DNA from: Actinomycetota bacterium
GTDB taxonomy: Bacteria; Actinomycetota; Actinomycetes; Nanopelagicales; Nanopelagicaceae
Direction of reading: 5' to 3'
Assembly: GCA_010032085.1 (NCBI GenBank)
Contig: RGYL01000001.1
Location: forward strand, 1-31,983
Length of the DNA stretch: 31,983 nt
The position numbers and the translations under genes were made by a program. The notes under the pieces are model-generated. The model saw only the letters and a list, made by a program, of their open reading frames with translations, was not told the origin of the DNA and made no database searches. Numbering within the stretch: the stretch's first letter is position 1; the number at the start of each line of letters is the position of its first letter. This document shows positions 7,102 through 16,078 of this stretch, piece by piece.

Positions 7102-9759
7102 ATGAGTAAGAACTCTTTTGGGGCGAAGAAGTCCCTTGATGTATCAGGTAAGAGCTACGAGATATTTGACATTACTGGTCTTGATGGGGCATCGACTCTG
7201 CCATTCTCATTGAAAATACTCCTTGAGAATTTACTCCGCACCGAAGATGGTGCCAACATAACGGCTTCCCAGATAAAAGCGCTCGCGAACTGGAACCCTG
7301 ATTCACAACCGGATACCGAAATCCAATTCACCCCAGCCCGGGTAATTATGCAGGACTTCACTGGTGTTCCATGCATAGTTGACCTCGCCACAATGCGCGA
7401 AGCAATAACGGAGTTAGGGGGAGATCCAGCCCGAGTCAATCCACTTGCTCCCGCAGAGCTGGTAATTGATCACTCTGTAATCGCCGATAAATATGGAACG
7501 GCAACTTCTTTTCAAGAGAATGTTGATATTGAATATGAAAGAAATACCGAGAGATATAGATTTTTGCGTTGGGGCCAGACCGCATTTGATGAATTTAAAG
7601 TAGTTCCACCCGGAACAGGAATCGTTCATCAAGTAAATATTGAATATTTGGCGAGAGTAATAATGACTCGAGAAGTGGGTGGCGTGCTACGCGCTTATCC
7701 AGATACTGTTGTTGGCACAGATTCGCACACAACTATGGTCAACGGCCTTGGAGTTTTGGGTTGGGGTGTGGGCGGAATTGAGGCCGAAGCAGCGCTTCTA
7801 GGCCAACCAGTTTCCATGCTCATCCCGAGAGTTGTTGGCTTCAAACTCAATGGAAACCTTCCTATGGGAACAACTGCTACAGATTTGGTTCTGACAATTA
7901 CTGAGATGCTCCGTAAACATGGCGTCGTTGGAAAATTTGTTGAATTCTATGGTCCCGGAGTTAGCGCCCTACCTATGGCAAATCGCGCAACCATTGGAAA
8001 TATGTCTCCGGAGTACGGATCAACAGTTGCAATCTTCCCGATTGATGATGAGACCCTTAAGTACCTTGAACTGACCGGCCGAAGCAAAGAGCAGCGAGAG
8101 TTAGTTGAGAAGTACGCAAAGACGCAAGGCATATGGCACGATCCAAATGTTTCACCGCGGTACTCAGAGCATCTGGAACTCAATCTCGCAGATGTCGTTC
8201 CATCAATTGCAGGACCAAAGCGACCACAAGATCGAGTCTCTCTAAGTGATGCAAAAGCTTCATTTGCGAAGTCACTTCCCGGTTACTTAAGTGATAAAAG
8301 TGCGAAGTCACCAGTATCGGTTTCGGTAAATGAGAAGAGTGGCGCGGTCGGAAATGGTGCCGTTGTAATTGCATCAATTACCTCCTGCACTAACACTTCA
8401 AATCCCAGCGTGATGATCGGTGCAGGGTTGTTGGCAAAGAAGGCGGTAGAAAAGGGACTTCACAGTAAGCCCTGGGTAAAAACGACTTTGGCACCAGGTT
8501 CAAAAGTTGTAACTAATTATTACGAAAAATCCGGGCTGACTCCTTTCTTGGAAAAACTAGGCTTCAACCTCGTTGGCTATGGGTGTGTGACTTGCATCGG
8601 AAACTCTGGACCGCTTCCCGTAGAAATCAGCAAGGCTGTAAATGAAAATGACCTTGCGGTAGCTGCAGTTCTCTCGGGAAATCGAAATTTTGAAGGCCGC
8701 ATCAGTCCAGATGTAAAGATGAATTATCTTGCGTCGCCACCACTAGTTGTCGCTTATGCCATTGCTGGAACTATGGATCATGATTTTGAGAAGGATCCAC
8801 TTGGAAAGGACAGCAACGGTAAAGATGTTTTCCTACGCGATATCTGGCCATCGCCACAAGAGATTCAAGCAGTGATTGACAGTGTTATTTCATCAGAGAT
8901 GTTTAGAAAAGATTACGCCAGCGTTTTTCAAGGCGATCACCGCTGGACCTCACTTGATACTCCAACTGGTAAAACTTTTGAATGGGATACAAAGTCCACT
9001 TATGTAAGAAAGCCACCCTACTTCGAAGGTATGCCACGGCAACCAAAGCCAGTAACTAATATCGAAGGCGCTCGAGTACTTGCAAAGTTAGGTGATTCTG
9101 TAACCACCGATCACATTTCACCGGCTGGTTCAATTAAGCCAGATTCCCCGGCTGGAAAGTACTTACAGGAACATGGTGTAGCTCGCGCTGACTTCAACTC
9201 TTATGGTTCGCGTCGCGGTAATCATGAAGTCATGATCCGAGGAACTTTTGCGAATATTCGATTGAAGAATCTGCTTCTTGATGGGGTAGAGGGGGGATAC
9301 ACGAGAAACTTTTTATCAGGTGGAGTTCAAACAACGATTTATGAAGCATCTGTTGCCTATCAAGCAGCTCAAGTGCCTCTAGTAATTCTCGCCGGTAAGG
9401 AATATGGCTCTGGTTCTTCACGTGACTGGGCGGCAAAGGGCACCGCTTTGCTCGGAGTTAGGGCAGTGATCGCGGAGTCGTTTGAAAGAATTCATCGCTC
9501 CAATTTGATTGGCATGGGAGTTCTACCTCTCCAATTCCAAGATGGTGAAACAAGTGAGAGCCTTGGGCTACGCGGAGATGAAACTTTTGCAATTTCAGGA
9601 ATAACAGAATTGAACGAGGGTCGGATTCCAAAGACTGTAACGGTCCAGGCAGGGGATAAGAGATTCACTGCAAAGGTGCGGATCGATACTCCGGGTGAGG
9701 CGGATTACTACCGCCATGGCGGCATCATGCAATATGTTCTCCGTTCATTACTCGCCTAA
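7102..9759 (+). CDS. acnA: Aconitate hydratase A
   Basis: [4Fe-4S] aconitase interconverting citrate and isocitrate in the TCA cycle; some members also bind mRNA when iron is low. Length (885) suits the AcnA/IRP1 type. Cluster ligands are C429 in ITSCTNTSNPSVM and C495/C498 in GYGCVTCIGNSG. The substrate-binding block VVGTDSHTTMVNGLG is at about 203-217, and the swivelling C-terminal domain carries GSGSSRDWAAKG near residue 770. The start MSKNSFGAKKSL follows a leaderless-type -10 box. Thirty-six bases separate it from the methyltransferase gene upstream, so it likely has its own promoter. It shares an iron requirement with the Fbp operon downstream. Confidence 0.98.
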   Translation: MSKNSFGAKKSLDVSGKSYEIFDITGLDGASTLPFSLKILLENLLRTEDGANITASQIKALANWNPDSQPDTEIQFTPARVIMQDFTGVPCIVDLATMREAITELGGDPARVNPLAPAELVIDHSVIADKYGTATSFQENVDIEYERNTERYRFLRWGQTAFDEFKVVPPGTGIVHQVNIEYLARVIMTREVGGVLRAYPDTVVGTDSHTTMVNGLGVLGWGVGGIEAEAALLGQPVSMLIPRVVGFKLNGNLPMGTTATDLVLTITEMLRKHGVVGKFVEFYGPGVSALPMANRATIGNMSPEYGSTVAIFPIDDETLKYLELTGRSKEQRELVEKYAKTQGIWHDPNVSPRYSEHLELNLADVVPSIAGPKRPQDRVSLSDAKASFAKSLPGYLSDKSAKSPVSVSVNEKSGAVGNGAVVIASITSCTNTSNPSVMIGAGLLAKKAVEKGLHSKPWVKTTLAPGSKVVTNYYEKSGLTPFLEKLGFNLVGYGCVTCIGNSGPLPVEISKAVNENDLAVAAVLSGNRNFEGRISPDVKMNYLASPPLVVAYAIAGTMDHDFEKDPLGKDSNGKDVFLRDIWPSPQEIQAVIDSVISSEMFRKDYASVFQGDHRWTSLDTPTGKTFEWDTKSTYVRKPPYFEGMPRQPKPVTNIEGARVLAKLGDSVTTDHISPAGSIKPDSPAGKYLQEHGVARADFNSYGSRRGNHEVMIRGTFANIRLKNLLLDGVEGGYTRNFLSGGVQTTIYEASVAYQAAQVPLVILAGKEYGSGSSRDWAAKGTALLGVRAVIAESFERIHRSNLIGMGVLPLQFQDGETSESLGLRGDETFAISGITELNEGRIPKTVTVQAGDKRFTAKVRIDTPGEADYYRHGGIMQYVLRSLLA

Positions 9760-9795
9760 TTATTGATTCACTTAGAGAGTTCGAGGCCAAGTAGT

Positions 9796-9801
9796 TACCA
9801 T
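9796..9801 (+). promoter_or_regulatory. -10 box (TACCAT) of dxs
   Basis: TACCAT lies six bases before ATG 9808. It selects that ATG rather than a TTG at 9763, which would add fifteen residues with no family resemblance. Confidence 0.55.
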
Positions 9802-9807
9802 GGGGCT

Positions 9808-11742
9808 ATGAAGTACTTGCCCCGCCTGAAATCTCCATCTGATCTGGCGCGCATGAGCGAGTCTGAACTGGCTGAACTCTCCGAAGAGATACGTAGTTTT
9901 CTTGTAGATAAAGTTTCAAAATCCGGTGGCCATCTTGGTCCAAATCTGGGAATTGTTGAACTAACCATTGCAATACATCGAGTCTTTCAATCACCGCATG
10001 ATGTTGTTATTTTTGATACTGGTCACCAGTCCTATGTACATAAGATTCTTACTGGTCGCGCTGATGGATTTGAAAAATTAAGACAGCGAGGCGGGGTCTC
10101 GGGTTATCCCAGCCGCGCCGAGAGCGAACATGATGTTGTGGAAAATTCACATGCATCGACTTCTCTCTCTTGGGCTGATGGTGTTGCGCGGGCATTTAGC
10201 GTTCAAGGAATCACCGATAGAACTGTTGTCGCAGTAGTAGGAGATGGGGCGCTCACCGGAGGAATGGCGTGGGAGGCTTTAAATAACATTGCTGCTTCTG
10301 AGAACCTGAGACTTGTAATAGTTGTTAACGATAACGAACGTTCATATTCACCAACTATTGGTGGCGTCGCAACTTATTTATCGACCTTGCGAGCGACTAA
10401 AGGTTACGAGAAGTTTTTGGACTGGGGTAAAGGAGTGCTGGAGCGAACTCCGGTTGTCGGCCACCCGATTTACGAAACACTGCACGGAATGAAGAAAGGC
10501 TTGAAAGATATTGTGGCTCCTCAGGGAATGTTTGAGGATTTGGGACTTAAGTATCTAGGTCCTATCGATGGCCATGACATTGCGGCTCTTGAAAAGGCGC
10601 TAATCCAAGCGAAGAAATTTGAAGGACCAGTTTTGGTTCATGCAATTACCGAGAAGGGACGCGGACACGCACCAGCTCTCAATGATGAAGCAGAGAAATT
10701 CCATGCAGTTGGCGTCGTTGATCCTGAAACTGGCGAGCCACTTGCGAAGGCAGGTAAGACTTGGACAGAAGCCTTCTCTAGCGCTTTAGTTGAGATTGGC
10801 CGTGAACGGAAAGAAGTTGTGGCAATTACAGCTGCAATGCTCGGCCCAACTGGATTGGATAAATTCCGAGAGCAATACCCAGATCGAACTTTTGATGTGG
10901 GAATTGCCGAACAACACGCCACAACCTCTGCCGCTGGAATGGCTTTTGCAGGGCTTCATCCGGTTGTTGCGGTGTATTCCACATTCTTAAATCGTGCGTT
11001 TGACCAATTACTTCTTGATGTCGCTCTTCACAAAGCGGGGGTAACTTTTGTCTTGGATCGCGCCGGAATTACTGGCGATGATGGTCCATCCCATCACGGA
11101 ATTTGGGATCTTGCGTTAACTGGAATCGTTCCAACGCTAAGAGTTGCAGCGCCGCGCGATGGCGTAAGGCTGCGAGAGTTATTGGGTGAGGCCGTTTTAG
11201 TAAATGATGCGCCGACTCTCTTACGTTTTCCGAAAGGCGCGCTTAGCGCCGAACTTCCCGCTTTTGAAAGGCGTGAAGGTATCGATGTTCTCTATCGCGG
11301 TGAGAGCCCCGACATTTTGGTGATTGCCGTTGGCGCAATGGCTCAATTAGCAGTTGATGCTGCAGCCCAGGCATATCGCGAAGGAGTTGGGGTGACTGTG
11401 ATTGATCCGCGCTGGGTCAGGCCACTTCCGGTCGCTGCGTTGGCAAGAATGGCGGAGCGCTATTCGCGAATTGTGGTGATAGAAGATGGCGTGAAGAGTG
11501 GTGGTATCGCAAGCTCGTTATCCGATTCATTCCGTGAATTAGATATTGCAACTCCTATACATTCAATCGGAGTGCCACTCACTTTCATTGAGCATTCAAA
11601 GCGAAATCAAATCTTGGAAGATCTAGGAATTACTGCCCAATCTGTAGCGCGCCAACTCGTAACTTGGTTTTCTGGAAGCGTTACGCAGGAAGAGAGGCAA
11701 CTCCAGGCGGATGGAAGCGTTGACCACAAACCGCTTCGCTAA
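9808..11742 (+). CDS. dxs: 1-deoxy-D-xylulose-5-phosphate synthase
   Basis: Thiamine-diphosphate enzyme condensing pyruvate and glyceraldehyde 3-phosphate to DXP, the first step of the MEP isoprenoid pathway. From ATG 9808 the protein has 644 residues. The ThDP/Mg site is VVGDGALTGGMAWEALNN (about 143-160), the substrate loop is SGGHLGPNLG (39-48), the catalytic Glu is in VGIAEQHATTSA, and DRAGITGDDGPSHHG is in the pyrimidine domain. The last twenty or so residues (after VARQLVTWFSG) exceed the usual Dxs end and are encoded antisense to the conserved C-terminus of fadB, with which dxs overlaps convergently by 62 bases. It is in the same neighbourhood as dxs1 of mycobacteria. Confidence 0.97.
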   Translation: MKYLPRLKSPSDLARMSESELAELSEEIRSFLVDKVSKSGGHLGPNLGIVELTIAIHRVFQSPHDVVIFDTGHQSYVHKILTGRADGFEKLRQRGGVSGYPSRAESEHDVVENSHASTSLSWADGVARAFSVQGITDRTVVAVVGDGALTGGMAWEALNNIAASENLRLVIVVNDNERSYSPTIGGVATYLSTLRATKGYEKFLDWGKGVLERTPVVGHPIYETLHGMKKGLKDIVAPQGMFEDLGLKYLGPIDGHDIAALEKALIQAKKFEGPVLVHAITEKGRGHAPALNDEAEKFHAVGVVDPETGEPLAKAGKTWTEAFSSALVEIGRERKEVVAITAAMLGPTGLDKFREQYPDRTFDVGIAEQHATTSAAGMAFAGLHPVVAVYSTFLNRAFDQLLLDVALHKAGVTFVLDRAGITGDDGPSHHGIWDLALTGIVPTLRVAAPRDGVRLRELLGEAVLVNDAPTLLRFPKGALSAELPAFERREGIDVLYRGESPDILVIAVGAMAQLAVDAAAQAYREGVGVTVIDPRWVRPLPVAALARMAERYSRIVVIEDGVKSGGIASSLSDSFRELDIATPIHSIGVPLTFIEHSKRNQILEDLGITAQSVARQLVTWFSGSVTQEERQLQADGSVDHKPLR

Positions 11743-13792
11743 TTCCTTCACGATCTAGATAAGGAAGTATTCCTCCGAGATGCATCGGCCAGCCTGCGCC
11801 CATCAACATACATAAATCAATCTCGGCTGGCGTAGCAACGACACCTTCATCAAGCATCATCCGAGCCTCCTCGGCTAGAGCTTTAAGTGCGCGTGCACGG
11901 ACCTGCTCGGCGGTTGAAGGGGTTGTGCCCTTTTCTACTAGAGCAAGTGCTTCTTGATTGGCAACTAATTTTCCACTTTCATCCTTAACGTAGAAAGACT
12001 TCACGCCTTTCTCTACCAATCTGGAAACTGTTGGTGAAACTTTGTATCGAGGTCCAAGATTTGCATTTAAAGTCTTTGAGACATGAAGTGCAACACCCGG
12101 ACCGACAAGTCCAAAGAGCTCGAGCGGTGACATCGGAAAACCGAGCGGCCTGAGTGCGCTATCGGCAATATCGTAAGAAGTACCTTCATCGATTGCATCG
12201 GTCACTTCACCCATAAATCGGGTCAATAAGCGATTAACTACAAAACCCGGAGCATCTTTACAGATAATCATGGTCTTCTTCAATTCTTTACCAACGCTAA
12301 TTGCAGTTGCAGTAGTCGCATCATCAGTCTTGCTGGTGCGCGCGACCTCAAGAAGTGGCATTACCGCAACTGGATTAAAGAAGTGAAAGCCGACTACTCG
12401 TTCTGGATGTGTAAGACCTTCGCCCATCTTTTCGACGGAGAGCGAAGATGTGTTTGTTGCAAGTACGCACTCAGTCGAGATGATTTTTTCGAGCGCTTGG
12501 AAGAGTTTCTGTTTGATTGCTAACTCTTCAAAGACTGCTTCGATAATAAAGTCACAGCCGGCGAAAATGCTTTGATCTGTTGAGCCACTCACAAGTCCCT
12601 TTAGCCTTGAAGCGCCCTCCTGATTTAGCCGTTTCTTCTCTACTAACTTGTCGATTTCGCCATGAATCCAGGAAATTCCCTTATCCACGCGGGCCTGGTC
12701 AAGATCTGTGATTACAACAGGTACTTTCAAATTTCGCATTATCAATAGCGCTAGTTGCGAGGCCATCAATCCAGCTCCTACTACGCCAACTCGATTAACT
12801 TTTCGGGCCAGCGCTGGCTTTGGGGCGCCCTCAACTTTCTTACGCTTCTTTTGGATTAGGTTAAATGCATATAGAGATGAGCGAAGTGGATTATCCATAA
12901 CCAGATTTGCAAGGACTTCATCTTCGGCATCAAATCCCTGATCGAGGGTGTTGGACTTCGCCGCCGCAATCAACTCAAGGGCTCTCAAAGGTGCCGCTAC
13001 TTCGGCGCCCCCGTATTTCTTAGCAACAGCGGCTTTACCCGTTGCGATAGCCCGCTGCCAAGACTCTTCGTCTTTTGAGTGATCAACACGTTCAATCTTT
13101 TTCTTGCCACTTAAAATATCGGCTGCGAAAGCACATGATTTCTCGAGGAAATCTGCTGGCTCGAAGACTGCATCGACTACTCCAAGGGCGAGCGCTTCTT
13201 TCGCCTTCATCATGGTGTTGTTATTTAGCGCGTTAAGAATTATTACTTGGACTGCCTTTTCAGGTCCAATCAACTTCGGGAGAATCGTTGCGCCGCCCCA
13301 TCCCGGAACAATTCCAAGGAAGCACTCTGGCAGAGCGGTAAATGCAGTGGTTGCGAGCGTGCGATAAGTGCAATGCAGGCCAACCTCAAGACCGCCACCA
13401 AGAGCTAAACCATTTGTGAATGCGAAAGTTGGCTTCTTCCCGCGCCCAAGACGCTTAAAGAGATCGTGGCCGAACTTTCCCATGGCAAGTGCTTGTGACT
13501 TATCTTTCAGAAAGGGTAACGCTGAAAGATCGGCACCGGCGGCAAAGATAAATGGCTTTCCTGTGATTGCAATAGCGGAGGAGGAGCTATTTTCTGCAGC
13601 TGTTATCGCTTGCTCTAACTCTTTAAGTGATTGTGGTCCGAGGGTATTTGGACGGTTGTAATCCATTCCATTATCGAGAGTTATCAATGAGAGCGTTCCA
13701 TTAAAACCAAATGGCGTGAGATCAACCTCGCGAAGCAGTGACTTTGTTACAACTTCTTCGGGCGCGCCTTCGGGAGCAGTGAACTCGACCAT
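11681..13792 (-). CDS. fadB: Trifunctional-type enoyl-CoA hydratase / 3-hydroxyacyl-CoA dehydrogenase (FadB-like)
   Basis: Multifunctional beta-oxidation enzyme, 703 residues. The N-terminal crotonase domain (about 30-250) has the oxyanion segment FAAGADLSALP and both catalytic glutamates, E136 in LGGGLEVG and E156 in LPECFLGIVPGWGG. The NAD domain starts at VGVVGAGLMASQLALL (335-350), where the usual MGxxIA reads MASQLA. The catalytic His470 is in GFHFFNPVAVMPLLE, followed by KDAPGFVVNRLLTRF. The ending GWPMHLGGILPYLDREG then GQRFHPPGVASLP is as expected for actinobacterial homologues, so the 3' end is genuine although it overlaps dxs. It starts three bases after the fadA stop and is co-transcribed with it, giving the usual complex with the thiolase. 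Confidence 0.94.
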   Translation of the reverse strand: MVEFTAPEGAPEEVVTKSLLREVDLTPFGFNGTLSLITLDNGMDYNRPNTLGPQSLKELEQAITAAENSSSSAIAITGKPFIFAAGADLSALPFLKDKSQALAMGKFGHDLFKRLGRGKKPTFAFTNGLALGGGLEVGLHCTYRTLATTAFTALPECFLGIVPGWGGATILPKLIGPEKAVQVIILNALNNNTMMKAKEALALGVVDAVFEPADFLEKSCAFAADILSGKKKIERVDHSKDEESWQRAIATGKAAVAKKYGGAEVAAPLRALELIAAAKSNTLDQGFDAEDEVLANLVMDNPLRSSLYAFNLIQKKRKKVEGAPKPALARKVNRVGVVGAGLMASQLALLIMRNLKVPVVITDLDQARVDKGISWIHGEIDKLVEKKRLNQEGASRLKGLVSGSTDQSIFAGCDFIIEAVFEELAIKQKLFQALEKIISTECVLATNTSSLSVEKMGEGLTHPERVVGFHFFNPVAVMPLLEVARTSKTDDATTATAISVGKELKKTMIICKDAPGFVVNRLLTRFMGEVTDAIDEGTSYDIADSALRPLGFPMSPLELFGLVGPGVALHVSKTLNANLGPRYKVSPTVSRLVEKGVKSFYVKDESGKLVANQEALALVEKGTTPSTAEQVRARALKALAEEARMMLDEGVVATPAEIDLCMLMGAGWPMHLGGILPYLDREGISEAVCGQRFHPPGVASLPA

Positions 13793-13795
13793 TGA

Positions 13796-15004
13796 TTACG
13801 CCTTTCCATAATCTTTATGATGCGGATTTTCCCAAATTACAGTTCCACCCATACCAAGTCCGATGCACATGGTGGTGATTCCGTAGCGAACTTCAGGGTG
13901 TTCTTTAAATCCTTCTGCAAGATTCAATATCAAACGAACGCCAGATGAAGCGAGCGGATGTCCTACTGCAATCGCGCCGCCGTAAATATTTACCCGTGCA
14001 TCGTCATCTTTAATTCCAAAGTAATCCAGGAAGGAGAGGACTTGAATGGAGAATGCTTCATTAATTTCAAAAAGACCAATATCTTCGATTCCAAGACCGG
14101 CGAGCTTAAGTGCTTTAATCGTGGATGGGACCGGGCCGTAACCCATAATCTCAGGTTCCACACCAGCAAATGCGAAAGTCACAAGTTTCGCTTTTGGATT
14201 TAGACCCAATTCTTTTGCTTTGCTCTCACTCGCAAGAAGCGCAGCTGTAGCGCCATCATTTAATCCAGCGGCATTTCCAGCAGTTACTCGACCGGCAGGA
14301 CGAAACGGCGTTTTTAGTGCAGCAAGTGCCTCGAGAGTTGTACCGGGGCGAGGTGGCTCATCAACTGTGGCAACACCCCAACCCTGTTCAGCGCTTCGTA
14401 CCGCAACCGGAATCAGATTAGGTTGAATTTTTCCGGCTTGATATGCGGCCGCAGTTTTTTGTTGAGAAGCTAATGCATACTTATCGGCGCGCTCTTTAGT
14501 GAGGTGAGGAAACTTGTCATGCAATCTCTCTGCGGTATTTCCCATCGCTAGGGCATCTGGATCAACGATTTTCTCTGCGAGATATCTTGGATTTGGATCC
14601 ATACCTTCACCCATTGGATGGTTACCCATATGCTCAACGCCACCTGCGATGGCAAGTTGATAAGCGCCCATATTGATGGCGCCTGCAATTGTTGTAACTG
14701 AAGTGAGCGCACCTGCACACCAACGATCAACCGAGTAACCTGGAACTGTATTTGGAAGGCCAGCCAGAATTGCAGTAGAACGACCGATATTCATTCCTTG
14801 GTCACCTGATTGCGTCGCAGCAGCAATAGCAACATCATCAATATCTGCGGGTTTTACCTTTGGATTGCGTTCCAGCAAACCGCGGATTGCGCGCACCATG
14901 ATGTCATCGGCGCGGGTACCGGCGTAAAGACTTCCAGCTTTTCCAAATGGAGTTCGAACAGCGTCAATTAAGACGACATTGGTTGTGGTGGCGGCAGATT
15001 TCAT
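13796..15004 (-). CDS. fadA: Acetyl-CoA acyltransferase (thiolase), beta-oxidation
   Basis: Thiolase that cleaves 3-ketoacyl-CoA with CoA to acetyl-CoA and a shortened acyl-CoA. The nucleophile is C96 in DRWCAGALTS, and the other catalytic residues are H349 in AVGHPLASSGVR and C380 in MCIGLGMGGTVIWE; NEAFS is present. Length (402) is normal. The ATG is preceded by TAGGGT six bases upstream, a leaderless promoter whose TAG doubles as the stop codon of fbpC. It is therefore probably transcribed separately from the iron operon, as fadA-fadB. In other actinobacteria this pair also lies near dxs. Confidence 0.96.
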   Translation of the reverse strand: MKSAATTTNVVLIDAVRTPFGKAGSLYAGTRADDIMVRAIRGLLERNPKVKPADIDDVAIAAATQSGDQGMNIGRSTAILAGLPNTVPGYSVDRWCAGALTSVTTIAGAINMGAYQLAIAGGVEHMGNHPMGEGMDPNPRYLAEKIVDPDALAMGNTAERLHDKFPHLTKERADKYALASQQKTAAAYQAGKIQPNLIPVAVRSAEQGWGVATVDEPPRPGTTLEALAALKTPFRPAGRVTAGNAAGLNDGATAALLASESKAKELGLNPKAKLVTFAFAGVEPEIMGYGPVPSTIKALKLAGLGIEDIGLFEINEAFSIQVLSFLDYFGIKDDDARVNIYGGAIAVGHPLASSGVRLILNLAEGFKEHPEVRYGITTMCIGLGMGGTVIWENPHHKDYGKA

Positions 15005-15010
15005 ACCGCA

Positions 15011-15016
15011 ACCCTA
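15011..15016 (-). promoter_or_regulatory. -10 box (TAGGGT) of fadA-fadB, overlapping the fbpC stop codon
   Basis: On the minus strand TAGGGT sits six bases before the fadA ATG. Its first three bases are the TAG stop codon of fbpC, so promoter and upstream coding sequence share bases. TGTCGC about 17 bases upstream is a weak -35 candidate. Confidence 0.6.
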
Positions 15017-16078
15017 CTCGCCAGTAGGAATTTGCGACACCCAGCGAATTGGCCCAACGTGCTCGAGGAAGACCGACTTACCGACCTCATACTTAAGCGC
15101 TCCGGTAACCCGAACCTTTAACTCTCCGCTAAGTCCGGGAACTGTTAGCTCCAATACCGCGTCATGGCCGTAGTAATGAATCCGGGTGACTTTGGCCTGC
15201 GTTACGGCCTTTGCTTTTGCGCCCTTGGCATCGACGATGCGAATCTCCTCAGGGCGGACAAGCAGGTATCCGCTCTCACTTCTTCCCGATCGCTTCACCT
15301 CAGGATGAAGCGCGGATACTAGATGCTTGCCACCAACGCGAATCGCAGGAAGTTCCAAAATATCGCCAGTGCTCTCAGCGCTCTGTGCTGAGACGGGGTG
15401 CATGTAAACCTCTTCTGGTGAACCTGCTTGCACGACACGGCCTTCACGCATCAGGGCGATGATGTCAGCAGAGACAAGAGCATCTTCCCGATCATGAGTG
15501 ACCATAAGTGAGGTCGTCTTGGTTTTTTTTAGAAGTGAGACGACTTCACTACTAACTTCAGCTCGTAGCGCATAGTCAAGATTGGAAAATGGTTCATCCA
15601 ATAGAACGAGGGTGGGCTTTGTGGCAAGAGCTCGCGCCAATGCGATTCTTGTCTGCTGACCGCCGCTTAATTGATGAGGCTTTCGATTATTGAATCCAGC
15701 TAATCCAACAAGATCAAGCATTTCGTCAATGATGGTGCCACGTTCCGAGCTCTTAAGTTTCTTCTCTAGAGCAAATCCCACATTCTCGGCAACGCTAAGG
15801 TGCGGAAATAATCCACCTTCTTGGGGCAAGTATCCGATATTTCGTTTATGCGGCGGCAGCACAAGGGATGAAACGCTTACTAATTGTTTGCCAAATCTAA
15901 TGGCCCCAGAAGAAGGTCTGACTAAACCAGCTATCGTCCTTAGTAGCGTTGTCTTTCCACATCCGGAGGGTCCCAAAAGAGCTGCAAAAGTTCCGGAGGG
16001 AATATCTAGGCTTAGATTTCGAAGAACTTCTTTAGCCCCGAGATGAACGCCAAGATCCTTTATTTCAAGAGCGGTCAC
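15014..16078 (-). CDS. fbpC: Ferric iron ABC transporter ATP-binding protein
   Basis: ATPase of the Fe3+ importer, 354 residues. Walker A GPSGCGKT (36-43), Q-loop Q86, signature LSGGQ (137-141), Walker B LVLLDEP (157-163) and switch H195 are intact. A C-terminal TOBE-type region (about 240-350, including LLVRPEEIRIVDAKG) follows, as in FbpC/PotA relatives. The GTG start overlaps the last base of the fbpB stop (TAGTG), with GGGAGG about ten bases upstream inside fbpB. The iron assignment rests on the FbpA-like binding protein in the same operon; from the ATPase alone, spermidine or sulfate would also be possible. Confidence 0.92.
   Translation of the reverse strand: MTALEIKDLGVHLGAKEVLRNLSLDIPSGTFAALLGPSGCGKTTLLRTIAGLVRPSSGAIRFGKQLVSVSSLVLPPHKRNIGYLPQEGGLFPHLSVAENVGFALEKKLKSSERGTIIDEMLDLVGLAGFNNRKPHQLSGGQQTRIALARALATKPTLVLLDEPFSNLDYALRAEVSSEVVSLLKKTKTTSLMVTHDREDALVSADIIALMREGRVVQAGSPEEVYMHPVSAQSAESTGDILELPAIRVGGKHLVSALHPEVKRSGRSESGYLLVRPEEIRIVDAKGAKAKAVTQAKVTRIHYYGHDAVLELTVPGLSGELKVRVTGALKYEVGKSVFLEHVGPIRWVSQIPTGE

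Noticed and set aside
9763..9807. N-terminal extension of Dxs from TTG 9763
   Set aside because: The added residues do not resemble Dxs and the -10 box at 9796-9801 would lie inside the coding sequence.
13796..15004. Altered thiolase motifs (GHPLASSG instead of GHPLGASG) as an unusual active site
   Set aside because: I recall the same variant in other actinobacterial FadA proteins, and all catalytic residues are present.
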